Below are positions 1 to 11,522 of a DNA stretch of 60,000 nucleotides, piece after piece (the stretch's first letter is position 1; each line of letters opens with the position of its first letter). The stretch comes from Tubulanus polymorphus (Eukaryota; Nemertea; Palaeonemertea; Tubulaniformes; Tubulanidae). Where the stretch lies: positions 15,158,447-15,218,446 of the forward strand of contig NC_134030.1 in NCBI RefSeq assembly GCF_964204645.1, in the 5' to 3' direction. The notes under the pieces were generated by a model. The model was not told the origin of the DNA. It made no database searches and saw only the letters and a list, made by a program, of their open reading frames with translations. The position numbers were made by a program, and so were the translations under genes.

Positions 1-740
1 ACCATACTATGGCTTTCCCATAATTATTTTAGTAGCGCCTGAATTCCCCGTATATCCCAAAAACAGCCAATCCCATTCGCTCATAGAGATGACGCCCACC
101 AATCGAGGTCATTGCAATTTTATACGCGAGAGCTAAGAATTCTCCCGCCAAAAACAGTTTTTCGTAGAATTTTTAACTCAGTTGACCATGTCATCGACAG
201 AGGTTTGCCATGTCTTCAATCGCATCGATTATACGTCGTTTAACCCGAGAACCAATGAAAAAAATGCTCACATAAAAAAAACGTACCGCTATTTTACATG
301 AATTGGCTCAATGCCAACATCATATCGCTGACAAAGGTAAACCAAAAAACCATTGGCGATCAATCCAAATTTAGAAAATATTGGCATTTAGAAAGAATCT
401 TTCTCTGTGGTCGGGTAAGAAACCTTTGATCAAAGACACTCAGTGACAGTTACGTTATGTTTAAATGATAATTCTTTTTAGACAAAATAAACTCTATTCA
501 TAAAAATGCGTAGTTTGTTTTGTTTGTAGACGTCATAGACATTAACCGATGCTAAAAATCAAATAGAAATCTAAAAGAATAAAAGTTTCATTGTATAAAT
601 ATGATTCCAATTCCAAGTGAGGAGATATATCCTATGCCAGTTCTAATAAAAGTCAGATATCAAGACTATAAGTTGAAACCTGTTGATATTTTCCTAAAAA
701 CCCGTCTTCCACCTACGCATGAATACTGATGACACTAAGA
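1..740. other. No gene recognised
   Basis: AT-rich sequence without a convincing reading frame, splice-bounded exon or transposon end. The last ETHE1 exon would be expected downstream of 4548 on the minus strand; I looked for its conserved motifs here and in 740-4500 and did not find them. Confidence 0.4.
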
Positions 741-744
741 TGGC

Positions 745-1065
745 CACCAATTGCGTGCTAATTGGTTGATCGAAAAATTCCTGCCTGATGTATTTAAGAG
801 CTCTTTTCATACAATGCAAATCACAAATTCCAAAGAAAAATGGCAAACCATTGGGAAGCAGCAGGTCTCAGAATTCAAGCCATCATTGACATTTTTGGCA
901 CAAATAAGGTCAGAGGACAGCCACCTTGAGTCTGGCCGACCAAATTTTTCTCATGCTGATGGGTCCTTGGGGAAAACAAATACATGTAAAAGATAAAATA
1001 ATTGATCGAAGACTCATTCAAAATTTCCCTCCAAAACTTCAACTAGAAATTCTAACAAGAGGCCC
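745..1065 (+). repeat. Dispersed repeat, copy 1
   Basis: Shares its core with 26390-26900 and 37790-38240: the run from the 'tggcaaaccattgggaagc' motif through 'ttttctcatgctgatggg' to 'aaaatttccctc' is present in all three, in the same orientation. It has no coding capacity that I can see. The other copies continue into a GGACGGACG-rich tail. Confidence 0.7.
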
Positions 1066-1589
1066 ACAGGGTTTCTAGATGGCCACCCTACTGGCAACCA
1101 TATTTGATCACAACGACCTTTTTTTTCAAGACATATCATGGGGCAGACATCTCACCAGACCCAATCGTCATGCTAATTTTCAAAAAGATCTGTCGCGAAT
1201 TTCAGCAAATTGCTGTGTCGAATTTGATTCAATTCCACACACACCTGATGGCTTGGCTTAGGCCTATGCACACAAATCAATTAAGATTTGACTTTTTAAC
1301 AAGAGGACTTCAAAGTCCTGAGGTTCGAAGTAGTTGCAAGTTGCTGAAAGGCATTTTCATCTACTAAGCGAATAAAGAGATTTCTATGAGAATTGACATA
1401 CATGTACCTGGATATGAAACACAACGAACCCCTCATATAATTAGTTTCTTTTCTAACCACTACGGGAGGTAAATTTTGAATAATGATTCTAGCATCCATT
1501 TTCCATGTGTAATTCAGTCATTTTATTATAGAAATAAAAAAAAGTGAGTACTAATATGACTACATGTACATATGTATAGTACGCAGACC

Positions 1590-2665
1590 ATATTTACTAA
1601 ATACAAGTATATAACACACTCCTATCCGTATGCTGGACTCACACTTGACATTCAGAGATAACTGCTGAGCCATTTGGAAGACCTATAATTGATACTGTTT
1701 CCTAATAGCCTGTTTAGTAATGGCTGATGTAGTGCCTTATCAAATGCTTTGTCGTAATCCTCCGTTGAACTTGATTCTAAGACTATGCAGAAAACCCGTT
1801 ATCGCTGCTTTGCAGCTATATTAATTGTTATTAATTTTTCCACACTTTTTTTGTCAAAAGTACATAGGCTTTCTAACCTTACCGCTGTTGCCGATACAAT
1901 CCGTCTGAAATCATACAGCTCACTTTGATCTACAAATACTCAATGCGAAATTTTGAAGAATCAACGTAAAAAAAAAGCACTGTCGGGCCGTAAACATCGG
2001 AAATTGGGCCCCATTCAAAGATATGTATTTCTAATTCGTCATTCCGAAATCTACCGCAGGTTTCTTGTCACGTCGATTTCAATTCAACAAAAATTAATAA
2101 ATTTATTACCCCAATGATTGCACAATCAGCCACAGTCTTTGAACAGTAATTTTAACAATAATCAATTTTCTTCATCAGTAAATATTACCGATCCATGGGT
2201 TTTTGCGAGTTTCTCCTCATCATGAAAATGTAATCAAGTACAAATAAATTTATAACAACAGATGATTTGGCTACAGGCTTAAAAAAATTAGTTAAACAAT
2301 ATCAACTTTTTCTTTACCAAACTTATCGTATATTTACTAAAATAGGATAAATCATTAGAGTACCAGTGAGTCATAGGCCTAAACTGAACACTCCAAACAG
2401 ATGCAGCGGAGAAAAGCTGTTGTGTCGACGAGGTTTCAAAATAAAAGAATTTATTACTTGATTTGGCCGCAGGCTTCAAACATTTATCAATATTTAATTT
2501 TTTACAGTACATATCGATCTTTATCAAATCCACAAGATATTTACTTAATGCAGGTATATGACACACTTATCCGTAAGCTGGACTCATGCTTGATATTCGG
2601 AGTAAGTATTCGCCATGGGGATAGGAGATCCTTTCTAGGTCGCTAGAAGTGTTTATTGATACTGA
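1590..2665 (-). repeat. RT-capture repeat family, rearranged copy
   Basis: Minus-oriented copy of the family best seen at 31600-34900. Positions 1590-1654 match the outer end of the B segment and are joined abruptly to an A segment (1655-1845, the RT fragment), followed by a full B segment to about 2665. Landmarks are the GCTGCAAAGCAGC hairpin, the 'gcactgtcgggccgtaaac' stretch and the 'gtgtcgacgaggtttcaaa' stretch. The join at 1654/1655 shows an internal deletion relative to other copies. Confidence 0.7.
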
Positions 2666-2689
2666 GCTTTACTGTCTCAAACAAACACA

Positions 2690-3095
2690 GTATAATTGTT
2701 GTGATAATTAACGGACTGATGGATTGAACTTCATAACAAAATTTGAAATAAAAATCCGGCAACATTGCTACGACGTACAAATGATTTCTTTCTTCATTAT
2801 CCGCAAATGAAATCGATTTTACCAATTGAATACCCCAGAGACCTATCCTTGTTGAATAAGGTGTAGGAGTATGATGTTTAGGAGGGTTGAAATTCAATAG
2901 GCCTAAGACCAATCTGTCAGGATGCTAGGCCTACGCATATACGTTGGCCTACATAGGCCAGTAGCCTCTACTAGGTTAAAGCTAAGTTCCCTGAAAAGGA
3001 GGAAACAAGATTTATTAGAATGCATGTATTAGTTATAAACTGGTTCTGACTTCCAATGATCAATCACAATTATCAACGATATTTTATTGGCAAAA
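2690..3095 (-). repeat. Inverted copy of the palindrome centre (30180-30490)
   Basis: Reads as the reverse complement of roughly 30180-30490, including the paired 'agtagaggctactagcct' motif and the GGCCTA-rich stretch. In this copy it lies directly beside the TTCGAAC array, whereas at 30 kb a MITE-like element separates the two. The older arrangement is therefore probably the one here. Confidence 0.65.
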
Positions 3096-3099
3096 ATGA

Positions 3100-3480
3100 A
3101 GTTTATTGAAAATTTTGTCGAAAATAGTTGTTTCTGTTTGAACAAACTTTTTTTTAACACAAGGTCTTTCGTTCAAACAAATTGTTCGATCGAACAGGAT
3201 CGTTTTCATTCAAACATCCATTCGAATAAGATTGTTTTCGATCAACAAATTTTTTTGTCGCGACAGAAAGTTTTTTGACAGAAAAGTTTTTGTTCGAATG
3301 AAAAGTAAATTGTTCGATCGAACAGAATTGTTTCAATTCATACAAAATTTTCTTGTCTGAACATTAAGTTATTTGTTTGAACAAGTATATTGTTCGATCA
3401 AAGCATTTTTCGTTCCAAAGAACAAAATTTTGATGGAACGAAATGGTCTTTTCATTATAATGAGTAATCTTTATTCGAAC
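3100..3480. repeat. Degenerate GTTCGAAC/GTTCGATCGAAC palindromic array
   Basis: Loosely periodic tandem sequence built around the palindromes GTTCGAAC and GTTCGATCGAAC, separated by T-rich spacers. Equivalent arrays occur at 29285-29790 and 31040-31590, always next to the A (RT) segment of the RT-capture family, so the array is part of that element. The short reading frames across it are incidental. Confidence 0.75.
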
Positions 3481-3599
3481 AAAATAATCTTCGCACTCGA
3501 ACACTAAGGTATAATCTGAACCCGGGTTTTCTTTGTATCCAATATCCATATCATGCCTTTTAGGTTGAAGCCCATCTTCCATGTTTCTGACCATGTACG

Positions 3600-4085
3600 T
3601 AACACAGCTTGTTTAGGTCGTTTTGGAAATTTACTTGGTCCAGTACATTTTGGATAACTGTGTTTATCATTTATCAGTACAGTGAAGAGAAAAGGACTTA
3701 GGATACAACCTTGCGTGACTCCACTAGCTAGAACGACTCATTCCATGATGAGGCGTTCTGTTGATTTCGGCAACCTGTTTTCGTTTGGAGATAACTGCTA
3801 TGCCATTTGAGCGACCCATCATTGATACTGTTTCCCAATAGCTTGTTCAACAATGACTGATGTTGTACCTTATCAAATGCATGTCGAAATCCATAAGTAC
3901 TAATTAAGGCCAAACAGTCGATTTTCCAGAGTCAAAAAAGACCATCTGGTCCAGTTGTCCATGGCTAAAAGTAGGTCTACTTGACTGTTTGTTCACATTC
4001 CTTTTACAAAAACCATGTTGACCGATGAACAGTATTCTAAGACTGTGCAGAAAACCTGTTATCGCTGCTTTCCAGCTATATTTAA
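3600..4085 (-). pseudogene. Non-LTR reverse transcriptase fragment (RT-capture A segment)
   Basis: The minus strand carries the middle of a LINE-type reverse transcriptase: an F-D-K motif followed by H-Q-S-L-L and a W-x-S-Y-L block, then the region before the GV-Q-G-S motif. The RT catalytic FADD box is absent and the frame is broken. The fragment ends at the same 'cagctata' hairpin boundary as other copies (1845, 31925, 34550). It is a remnant inside a nonautonomous repeat and not a working gene; the exact LINE clade cannot be assigned from so short a piece. Confidence 0.7.
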
Positions 4086-4547
4086 GCATTTGTTATTCTG
4101 GAACATATATACGAAGTTCCAGCGTTTAATGGGTTAACTTCCACATGTCTCCCAGCTTGGACGTATGGACGGATATGGGGGACGACAATAGCCCTCATCC
4201 AAAGGCCGGGGGCAAAAAAGGAGGATACAATGTTTCGATTTTTCAGTGAATATCATTGTCATTTGAAAGGATGTAATGGAAATATAGGGCTGAAATATTG
4301 TGCCTTCAGCATTGAATTATCGACTAAGAGTTTGGAATTCATGGAAATATTGGTATTTACATCAAATTATTTGAAAACATATTAGGTTATCAGATATTAT
4401 TCAGCCTTTTATTTGAAGTAGTCAAGTTGATTGGGCTAGTGGTTATAAAACTCATCATATCTCGTAACACTATATGAAGCTCTTTAACCAGATCCATATT
4501 GAACACTAGAAATAATCAAATATGCAAAAAGTTATCTGTCTTCCTAC

Positions 4548-4637
4548 CTGTGTAATCGTGAGCAGGGAATAGTATGAAATGATCTGGTAAACTAAATATT
4601 TTTCCATGCACAGAATCATGTAATAAACCAGGATCCC
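4548..4637 (-). CDS. ETHE1 persulfide dioxygenase, exon encoding the SVHGKIF...PAHDYTG segment
   Basis: ETHE1 oxidises glutathione persulfide in the mitochondrial matrix during sulfide catabolism. This 90-nt exon follows a ttctag acceptor and ends at a gtagga donor. In phase with the previous exon it reads D-P-G-L-L-H-D-S-V-H-G-K-I-F, then L-P-D-H-F-I-L-F-P-A-H-D-Y-T-G. Human ETHE1 has the corresponding L-Y-H-S-V-H-E-K-I-F and Y-P-A-H-D-Y-H-G; the AHDY histidine is a conserved pocket residue of this metallo-beta-lactamase-fold family. Intron phase is 1 at both ends, matching the exon at 10683-10775. The C-terminal exon was not found between 1 and 4547. No stop or frameshift is present, so the exon looks intact. 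Confidence 0.92.
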
Positions 4638-4639
4638 CT

Positions 4640-5690
4640 AGAAATGAAAGAAAAAAACATTGGCCATTAGAAGTTATGTTCCTTCTCATCTACACCTTTA
4701 AACTTGTGTAATCGGTGTTTCAGAGCACCTTAGGCAATTTATGTAGGTATTGATTACTTAAGTAGTATTCTAGTCACAATTACCAATGAGGGTTCAGGGA
4801 GCTTAACGTATAATTATCACCATTTGTGAGATTAGAATAAATATATGATTTGACTGCATCAAAGCGGCTTCTGATGCCATCCAAAACGTTGAGTTTGCTC
4901 TAATCTGACCTATTGGCTTTGGGATCTTAATGGTTAAAAGATACTTTAATTTAGACATCTACAATTATGCCTGGCAGCCTAAAATACCCCCTGCCATACA
5001 CTCTCCCCCACTTTAAAAGATGCTTATGTTGAACATAAATATACCTTAAACCTGTCACTCTCATATCAAGTTTCATAGATAAGTATCAGATATTCCAGGC
5101 TGTGTCGTACTAACAAGAAATTCAAGATCAGCCATCTTACAAAATAAAATGCACATGCACAATAACATACCCAGACAATCATACGTGCCAAGTTACAAGA
5201 AGGGAGAGCTAGAAGTTTAGGAGGAGACCTCTAGACAAGATTTTTTCCATAGAAAGACTCCATTTTAATAACCCCCTACACTTCGTTGAGGGGGGGTTTA
5301 AAATGGCCAACTGAACCATAGCCGGTAGTGCACATTTAACATTACTTCAACCTAATCGCAGTTAGTCACAGCGGCAGTAAGTACTTTCACACAGGGCTGC
5401 CAACCTCTGAAAAGTGCTATCAGTAACAAGTAGAATTTTTTTCAGTACCATTTCACTGAAATATGAAAGAAAATGTGATGTGGAATTCACTACAGGAGGA
5501 CCAACAACCGTGTCAAAGATATTAAAATTCAAATCTGGTAATTTGAAACATTATTTATGGGACGAATTATTATTAGAAACATCACATCTATCGGACACGG
5601 GAATAGATTGAAATGTAATCGACGATATGCTTGGTCGGATGTCTAGTGAATATGTATTCTGCACAGGAATATCCAGACCTGAATTTAACC
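4640..5690. other. ETHE1 intron, no feature recognised
   Basis: AT-rich intron sequence. A short pyrimidine/guanine-rich patch lies near 5285-5300. No exon or repeat end could be supported. Confidence 0.4.
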
Positions 5691-5965
5691 CTTTAACCGG
5701 CAAGTATTTTTCGGCCTGTGAGTGATTTTGGACCTTACAAGGGGAAAACTGAATAACTCAGTAGATATGAGGGATAACCCCATATTGCATGTATTTTATA
5801 AAAGCTCTTTTCATAAGCTTTCGAATGGTACCAATGGTATCGAATGGTACCAATCAAATGGTTGCGAACTTTGGTGGTGACCTTCAGGGTCTGGCCCCAA
5901 GGTCACAGATCCCAAGGTCATCCAGATTTTAGGGCCATCCATAATCAAGCACTGTCATCAGATTG
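5690..5965 (+). repeat. Dispersed repeat with CAAGGTCA motifs, copy 1
   Basis: Begins 'cctttaaccggcaagtattt' and runs through 'ggcctgtgagtgattttgg' to a block with repeated CCCAAGGTCA half sites. A second direct copy lies at 6778-7020. A LINE 3' remnant sits between the two copies. Confidence 0.7.
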
Positions 5966-6470
5966 ATCTATGCAAATTCTCTTCTCATTGGAACAAATAC
6001 AACCCTAATTCATCGCTTGCAGCTCGTCTCATTACAAGAACTAAAAAGTTTTACCATATTACTCCAGCTTTGGTTAAGCTTCATTGGCTTCCAATTTGTG
6101 CCCGTGTTGATTTTAAAATTCTTCTCCTTGTCTATTAGTGTTTGCATGGTCTTGCTCCTGCTTATCTTGAATCACTTGTCAGTGTTTATAAGCCTGTACA
6201 GCACTTCGTTCTAGTCAAGACAGAACCCGTCTTATTGTTCCTGTCTCAAATCGTTCTTCGACCAACAACCGTGAAAGTCCCTCGGTTGACTCTTTTAAAG
6301 CTTGCCTTAAAACATACCTTTTTAAAAAAATCTTATTGTTCTTATCTATAATTGTACAATTGTTTTAAATATGCTGCATATGTTTTATAATGTAAAGTGC
6401 TTAGATTATGATTTTTAGTTAAGCGCTATATAAGAAAATAAATGATCATTATATTATTATTAATTCTAAT
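5955..6470 (+). pseudogene. CR1/L2-like LINE, 3' end of ORF2 plus tail
   Basis: The plus strand encodes, across two frames, the C-terminal end of a CR1/L2-type ORF2: an L-x-W-L-P-I-x-x-R motif, K-I-L-L-L-V-Y, then C-L-H-G-L-A-P-A-Y-L, and finally the S-F-K-x-x-L-K-T-Y-L-F block near 6285-6330. This order is characteristic of that LINE group. It is followed by 'agcgctatataag' and an ATTATT-rich 3' tail at 6420-6465. Stops and a frameshift near 6145-6215 show it is dead, and 5' truncation is severe, as usual for target-primed insertions. Confidence 0.8.
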
Positions 6471-6777
6471 TGCACTGTTCTGGCTATTCCTGGCTATAAC
6501 ATTTTTAACTCTAAGATAAAGCACATTCTTCAGCTTGTATTGGCACATTCACGATGAATATAACCCAAATACTTATTGGGCTAAAGACTTTGGAAGTTAC
6601 CTCAAAAGTTAGCCAAAAAGATGTAGATTATTAGTCTTTATGAATTTTTGCCAGTACTGAAAGCACTATTTAAGCTCATTAATCTTCGTTCGAATAAATA
6701 TCGTTATAATGCTAGATCTCGAAATTTCCCTCTAACAACACATCACAAATCAACTTTGTATTACCAATCATCTCTTA

Positions 6778-7020
6778 ACCCTTTAAGCGGCAAGTATTTC
6801 TCGGCCTGTGAGTGATTTTGGACCATGCAAGTGGAAATCATAATAACCCCATAATAGTATGTATTTTATGAAAGCTCTTGTCACAAGCTTTCGAATGATA
6901 CCAAGTTTGCAAACTTTCGGGGTTACCTTCAGGTCCTGACCCCCAGGTCTGAGATCCCAAAGGTCATCCAGATTGTTGGGCCAACCATATTCAAAACTGT
7001 CATCAGATTCATATCAGCCA
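6778..7020 (+). repeat. Dispersed repeat with AGGTCA motifs, copy 2
   Basis: Direct copy of 5690-5965, with the same start and the same 'aagctttcgaatg' and 'cagatcccaaaggtcatcc' like blocks. Some internal bases are missing relative to copy 1. Confidence 0.7.
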
Positions 7021-7754
7021 AACTCACAAGAGCACGTCTTTTGTGCATTGGACATTACTGCTGACGATCTTCTCAACATAAGAAATTTGACCCACGTGAC
7101 ACGTGATTTCTTTACCGTCTACTACATGCCAATTGTATAATATATTACTTTCCTGCTTTGTTAGACATTGTAGGCCATCTGGTGTCACCATCTCCTCACA
7201 GGAAAATGGGTAAAAATACTTTGCTGAAATCAATACTTGACTATTCTATTCAAAATAACTGTATAACTGCTCTATTCATATCGGTCGCTAGCAACTGGGG
7301 TTAATAAGATACCAATACTTTGACAAAATTTAGATAATTCAATTTGATCCGCTAAAACAATTGAATCCTTAGTACATACTCAAGTAAATGTCGACCTAGG
7401 ATTTTGGAAAAAGAATTCACTGCTTTTTCATGTACCCCTTCAAACTGTTTTGAGTACCTTTTCCCAGAAATTATTTTAAATTACAAGGAACCATCAGGTG
7501 AAGATCGTCAATGAGTTACAGGGCCGACAGAGTGGGGGCCCGGGTCCAAACACCCAATTTTTTTTCACCAACCCTTTTTAGGGTCCTTTTCTCATTTTGC
7601 CCATTATCGCATTGTATGGCCATCATGTAACAATAGCCGTACATACTGTACAGGGTGTGATTTGCGATTAAGCCCATCTGCGCGGGAATTTTAGGTAAAT
7701 TAAGCGGTTTTCATACTAGATTCAGCTATGTTGTTAACAATCCCTTACAAAAAA

Positions 7755-8040
7755 TTCACACATGTTATGTGTGTGAATGACACACATTACATGTGTGAAA
7801 GACACAGAAAACACATGTGATTCCAGCTATCACACATGTGATCTGTGTTGTGGAGCATATCACATGTGTGAATAACACATGATCACATGTGTGATTCTGA
7901 AATACATGTGTGATTGAGAAATACACATGTAATTCACACATGTGATTGGATCAACAACACAGATCACATGTGTAACCGCTAGGATCACACATGTCATTAG
8001 AATAACACATGTGATTAACATCAGTTATTCCAATCTGCAA
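7755..8040. repeat. ACACATGTG palindromic array, left
   Basis: About a dozen copies of the 10-bp palindrome ACACATGTGT or close variants, with spacers of about 10-20 bases. Each copy can pair with itself or with any copy of the matching array at 9596-9868. Confidence 0.85.
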
Positions 8041-9004
8041 CACAGTGTGAATATTTCGGATATGACCCATGTTGGTTCCAAATTCTGAACATCTGCATTT
8101 TTGTCATAGAATCCATGTTGGAATAAGAATATTTCCATAACTGTACTCATTATTTCAACATTTTCAACACATGGTTAGATTTTATCTAACACTGGCGCCC
8201 CTACTGTGCAAAAACCAAGTACGAATGTCCACGGACTATTGAGTTTGTATTTTCATTCGGCTAAATAAATAAAATAAGGTTATTATATGTTTTTACATTC
8301 GCTGTTGAGTTCTAAAAAAATATAAATATTCAAAAAGGACTTCGAAAAATTAGCAGGTATTTACGGGATTCAAACCGTTGATGACGGCTAGCAAAGGCCT
8401 CGGAATGAGCATGCAGGCACGCACGGCGCCATTTGCAATTATTTTGAGGATAGTCGTTGCTGTTTTTAATCAATTTTACATGGTTAATTTCTTAGTTCGA
8501 AAAGTTTGGTGTTTGAATCCAAGCTCAAAAGCAAGTATTATTGTGTTTCATCAAATATTCATAGTCGACGATGTTAATTGAATGTACTGTAATCGGTAAA
8601 ATCAGTGGCGTGTACCAATCAATCAATTAAATCAAATTCATCGAAACTTTATTTCATGGACGTGATTGATGCATTACAAATATTTCATGATTGATGCATG
8701 GCAAAGTACAACATCTCCATGCCTAGCTTTTTCAAAGGTTAAATAACAAGTAGGCCTAGATTACACCATGAACTATTTTTAAATCACGATCTGTCCAGGA
8801 AAAAGACACTCGTTTGAATACTATACTGTATAATTCCTAAACTGAATGATCAGCCGGTATTGAACCGTATTTGCCAATTCTTTCTACATTTTTGAATGAA
8901 TCATTTATAAATTAAAATGGAATTTTCCATTATTAATCTAGGGAGTCAGTACATTTCCTCGAGTAGTAATTTATCTACATGGAAAATGAAACGTATACTT
9001 TCAG

Positions 9005-9046
9005 CCGGAACAAATTACTGAAAAAGAGGTTTTGAGTCCTGTTTTG
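9005..9046 (+). CDS. Candidate internal exon, 42 nt, unrecognised
   Basis: Bounded by a 'tactttcag' acceptor and a 'ggtaagt' donor. Only phase 0 is open, reading P-E-Q-I-T-E-K-E-V-L-S-P-V-L. It lies 204 bases before another exon-like block, but the two do not join in the frame that looks coding in the second (that one needs a phase-1 junction). Either one exon is not real or an intermediate exon is missed. It lies inside the 7739-9877 transposon. Confidence 0.3.
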
Positions 9047-9250
9047 GTAAGTGTTGATTGAAAAAAGTTATAAGCTAGTGTTACAATAGCCCCGTTTATT
9101 TTCGTCTGGTTTCACTTATCATATAAATGTAACTTTTTTCATCAGATGATTGATATTAGGGATATTGATTTATGGTTTGGAATTGTGTGTAGTATTTAAA
9201 TGTTTTATAAATTTGTCTCATTCTCATTGTCTCATTTTGTCTCATTCCAG

Positions 9251-9342
9251 ATGATGTTCTGAATTGTATATCAGGGGTTACCTCGGCCCAAATTAGAAAG
9301 AAGATTGGACAAATGCTGAAACAGTATAAATCGATGAAGTAA
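9251..9342 (+). CDS. Candidate terminal coding exon, unrecognised
   Basis: A pyrimidine-rich tract and 'cattccag' acceptor precede a frame starting D-V-L-N-C-I-S-G-V-T-S, continuing basic (K-K-I-G-Q-M-L-K-Q-Y-K-S-M-K) to a TAA stop at 9340-9342. An AATAAA signal lies only 18 bases further on (9360-9365). Acceptor, open frame, stop and polyA signal together look like a real last exon of about 30 codons entered in phase 1. I do not recognise the protein. Because it sits inside a TIR element it may be a captured host fragment or part of the transposon's own gene. Confidence 0.45.
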
Positions 9343-9595
9343 ATCTTTAAATATTTGAAAATAAAATTCCGATTAACATGTACACAAGTGAGTTATTACA
9401 TTTGGTTGGTAATTTTGAAACTACATTTTGTTTTGCCACTATGTAAATCTCCCTTCAGGCATTGAGTTTTTAGGAAGTATGGATGAAACATTATGTCCAA
9501 TGAAAGAAGTGGTCAAATTTTGACCATTATGAATGTGTATTTATACTTCTTCTCGAATACAGTCGTGTGGAGCTGGAACAATGATGACGAATGCA

Positions 9596-9868
9596 GATCA
9601 CATGCGTTATAAATCACACATGACTGTGTTATATGACATGTGTGATTCACATTCAGGGCTGTATCACACATGTGATTCACATGTGTAAAAATGGTACAAA
9701 ATCACATGTGTGATTTAGAAAATTACTCGTGCGATACAGCTTGAATGTGAATCATATGTCTGATTCACATGTGTAAAAATGGGACAAAATCACACATGTG
9801 ATGATGTCCCATTTTTACACATGTGAATCACACATGTTTAAAAAAAAATCACACACGTGATTTTTTTG
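9596..9868. repeat. ACACATGTG palindromic array, right
   Basis: Counterpart of 7755-8040: repeated ACACATGTG palindromes with spacers such as 'aaaaatgg(t/g)acaaaatc'. Ends directly against the right terminal repeat of the element. Confidence 0.85.
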
Positions 9869-10682
9869 TAAGGGATTTAAATTGGTTATGAATCATGCCA
9901 TCAGTCAGCCGGTACACACGTGACTAATAAGGAAATATCTGACATATGACTATAATACATCAGTAGCTAAAAGAAAACAGCACAGAAAACACAAGAAAAA
10001 ATGTCGCTACCAAAATTCCTCGGTATTAAATTGAAAACGCCCGATATTGGTGATTATGTTCATCAGCCGGTAATGTTTAAAAGTCTTGTTATTTCCAAGA
10101 GTTTGATGCCAATGGTTTTTTTGGGGAAAAATGTGAAAATCCTGAATATTATAATTCAGGGCATTTAAGGGCAAATATGGGGGGTGGGCCCTACCAATGT
10201 AATTTTGCTTCTGATGGGCCTTACTTATGATTATGTTATTTGCTCGCCAGAGCAATCAGTCTAGTAATTAGACAATACTCGAGATGACTCGGAAATTCAT
10301 GAAAGATATTAGCGGGATAAATCATTAATAATGTAGAAATCAACATAATTTTATTCTGTAAATTAATCTCAGAAATGAACAAGACATTCACTGACTGCCG
10401 GCACACACAAGCGAATGCCTACTGCAGTTTACAGAGACATGTGTATGCATGTGTGTGTACAGTAGTATATGAACACAGCAGAGTATATAAAGTGTAGTAA
10501 GATAGCACAGCCAGCAACCACTTGTGAGAAATACTTTGGAGTATTGAGAGTTCAGAGTATTGGGACTTGGAGTAATGAGTATGTCCCAACCTAACGCCAT
10601 GCACCACAAAAAAGTTTTAAAAAGTGGCTCGGACCCAGTATTTGCTCCGCAGAAATCATTTGATAATACAATTAGAACTCAC

Positions 10683-10775
10683 CAGCCTGAAAATCAGTTC
10701 GTCCACAGCCTTTTATTAATAGTGTATCACCTGTAAACGCTACACATTTTTCCTTCCAAACAAATGTAGTGCAAC
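10683..10775 (-). CDS. ETHE1 persulfide dioxygenase, exon with the FTGD iron-ligand motif
   Basis: A 93-nt exon between a 'ttttag' acceptor and a 'gtgagt' donor. In phase 1 it reads G-C-T-T-F-V, then [21 protein letters not shown]. Human ETHE1 has [18 protein letters not shown] in this place. The aspartate of FTGD corresponds to D154, an iron ligand, and the GCGRTDFQ block is the ETHE1 signature. It joins in frame to the exon at 28520-28705 and to the one at 4548-4637. No disabling change is visible. The intron upstream of it is 17.7 kb and transposon-filled. Confidence 0.95.
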
Positions 10776-11099
10776 CTAAAATTCAAAGCAATTATCTGAT
10801 ATTGTAAGTTCATAATTATAAAATATCAAACATAACAGTTATGATTGTGTTAGGAGAAACATAGAGGACTAATCTTGTTATCACTAATCTTGTTATCAAT
10901 GTTGCTTGTTTACAACAATGGAAAAGAATCATCTCATTCTCAAATATCTGAAAAGTGGATTAACTTAATTTGTCTTGAATTCGGCAGATAAATCTAAAGA
11001 TCCTGGAGTACAAAGTAATCAATAAGTAGTGCATGAAAACGGAGCTTGATAGTCAGCTATCGTATTTATGGTTATACAAGCTGTGTATGGACCGTGAGA

Positions 11100-11475
11100 C
11101 AAAAAACTAGGGGTCCACAGACACCATGCCAACTAAAAGGAAGTTTCAAATGCTCAATAATCTAAGAATTTCAATATTCAACGCCCCATGGTGACCATAC
11201 AAAAACCAATGACTTTGAAACATGCATAAAACCAATGACCTTGAAACTCACCACCATCAAAGAACATATCACAAGCTAGAATTTTGCAATTGATTGTGTT
11301 AACAAAATATGCCTAGGTACATATAAAATCAGGCATTACTAAGTAAACACTACCTGGTGACCAATAATAACCAATAGAATAACCAATGGCTTTGAAACTT
11401 ACCAATCATAGAAAATGTCATGGGCAACAACTTTGCAATTGATTGTGGTTGATTGTTGTGCAATTGATTGTGTGA
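11100..11475 (+). repeat. Degenerate member of the 155-bp CTCF-motif repeat family
   Basis: Begins 'aaactaggggtccacagaca', the same start as the array at 35185, and contains 'caacgccccatggtgaccat' (11180-11198), 'ccaatgaccttgaaactcac' and 'tttgcaattgattgtg'. There are about two and a half diverged units. Its CTCF-like core is degraded (CCATGG instead of CCCTGG). Confidence 0.75.
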
Positions 11476-11522
11476 AATCCATCTAGAATTGCGGACTGCA
11501 TCGCGCAAACAAGAAATTCAAG

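Larger units (their letters stand above)
7739..9877. mobile_element. 2.1-kb TIR element with subterminal palindromic arrays
   Basis: The left end AATCCCTTACAAAAAAT (from 7739) is mirrored by ATTTTTTTGTAAGGGATT ending at 9877. Just inside each end lies an array of ACACATGTG palindromes (7755-8040 and 9596-9868). This layout (short terminal inverted repeats plus subterminal repeats) is that of a cut-and-paste DNA transposon. No transposase was seen, so it is probably nonautonomous. I could not fix a target-site duplication. Two exon-like segments with good splice signals lie inside. Confidence 0.65.

Noticed and set aside
7745-8040. CRISPR-like array
   Set aside because: The repeated unit is a short palindrome with irregular spacers in an animal genome, and it mirrors a second array inside transposon ends.
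10388-10609. Overlapping 73- and 62-codon minus frames near an ETHE1 exon
   Set aside because: Two frames over a TG/CA-rich low-complexity stretch; neither continues ETHE1.
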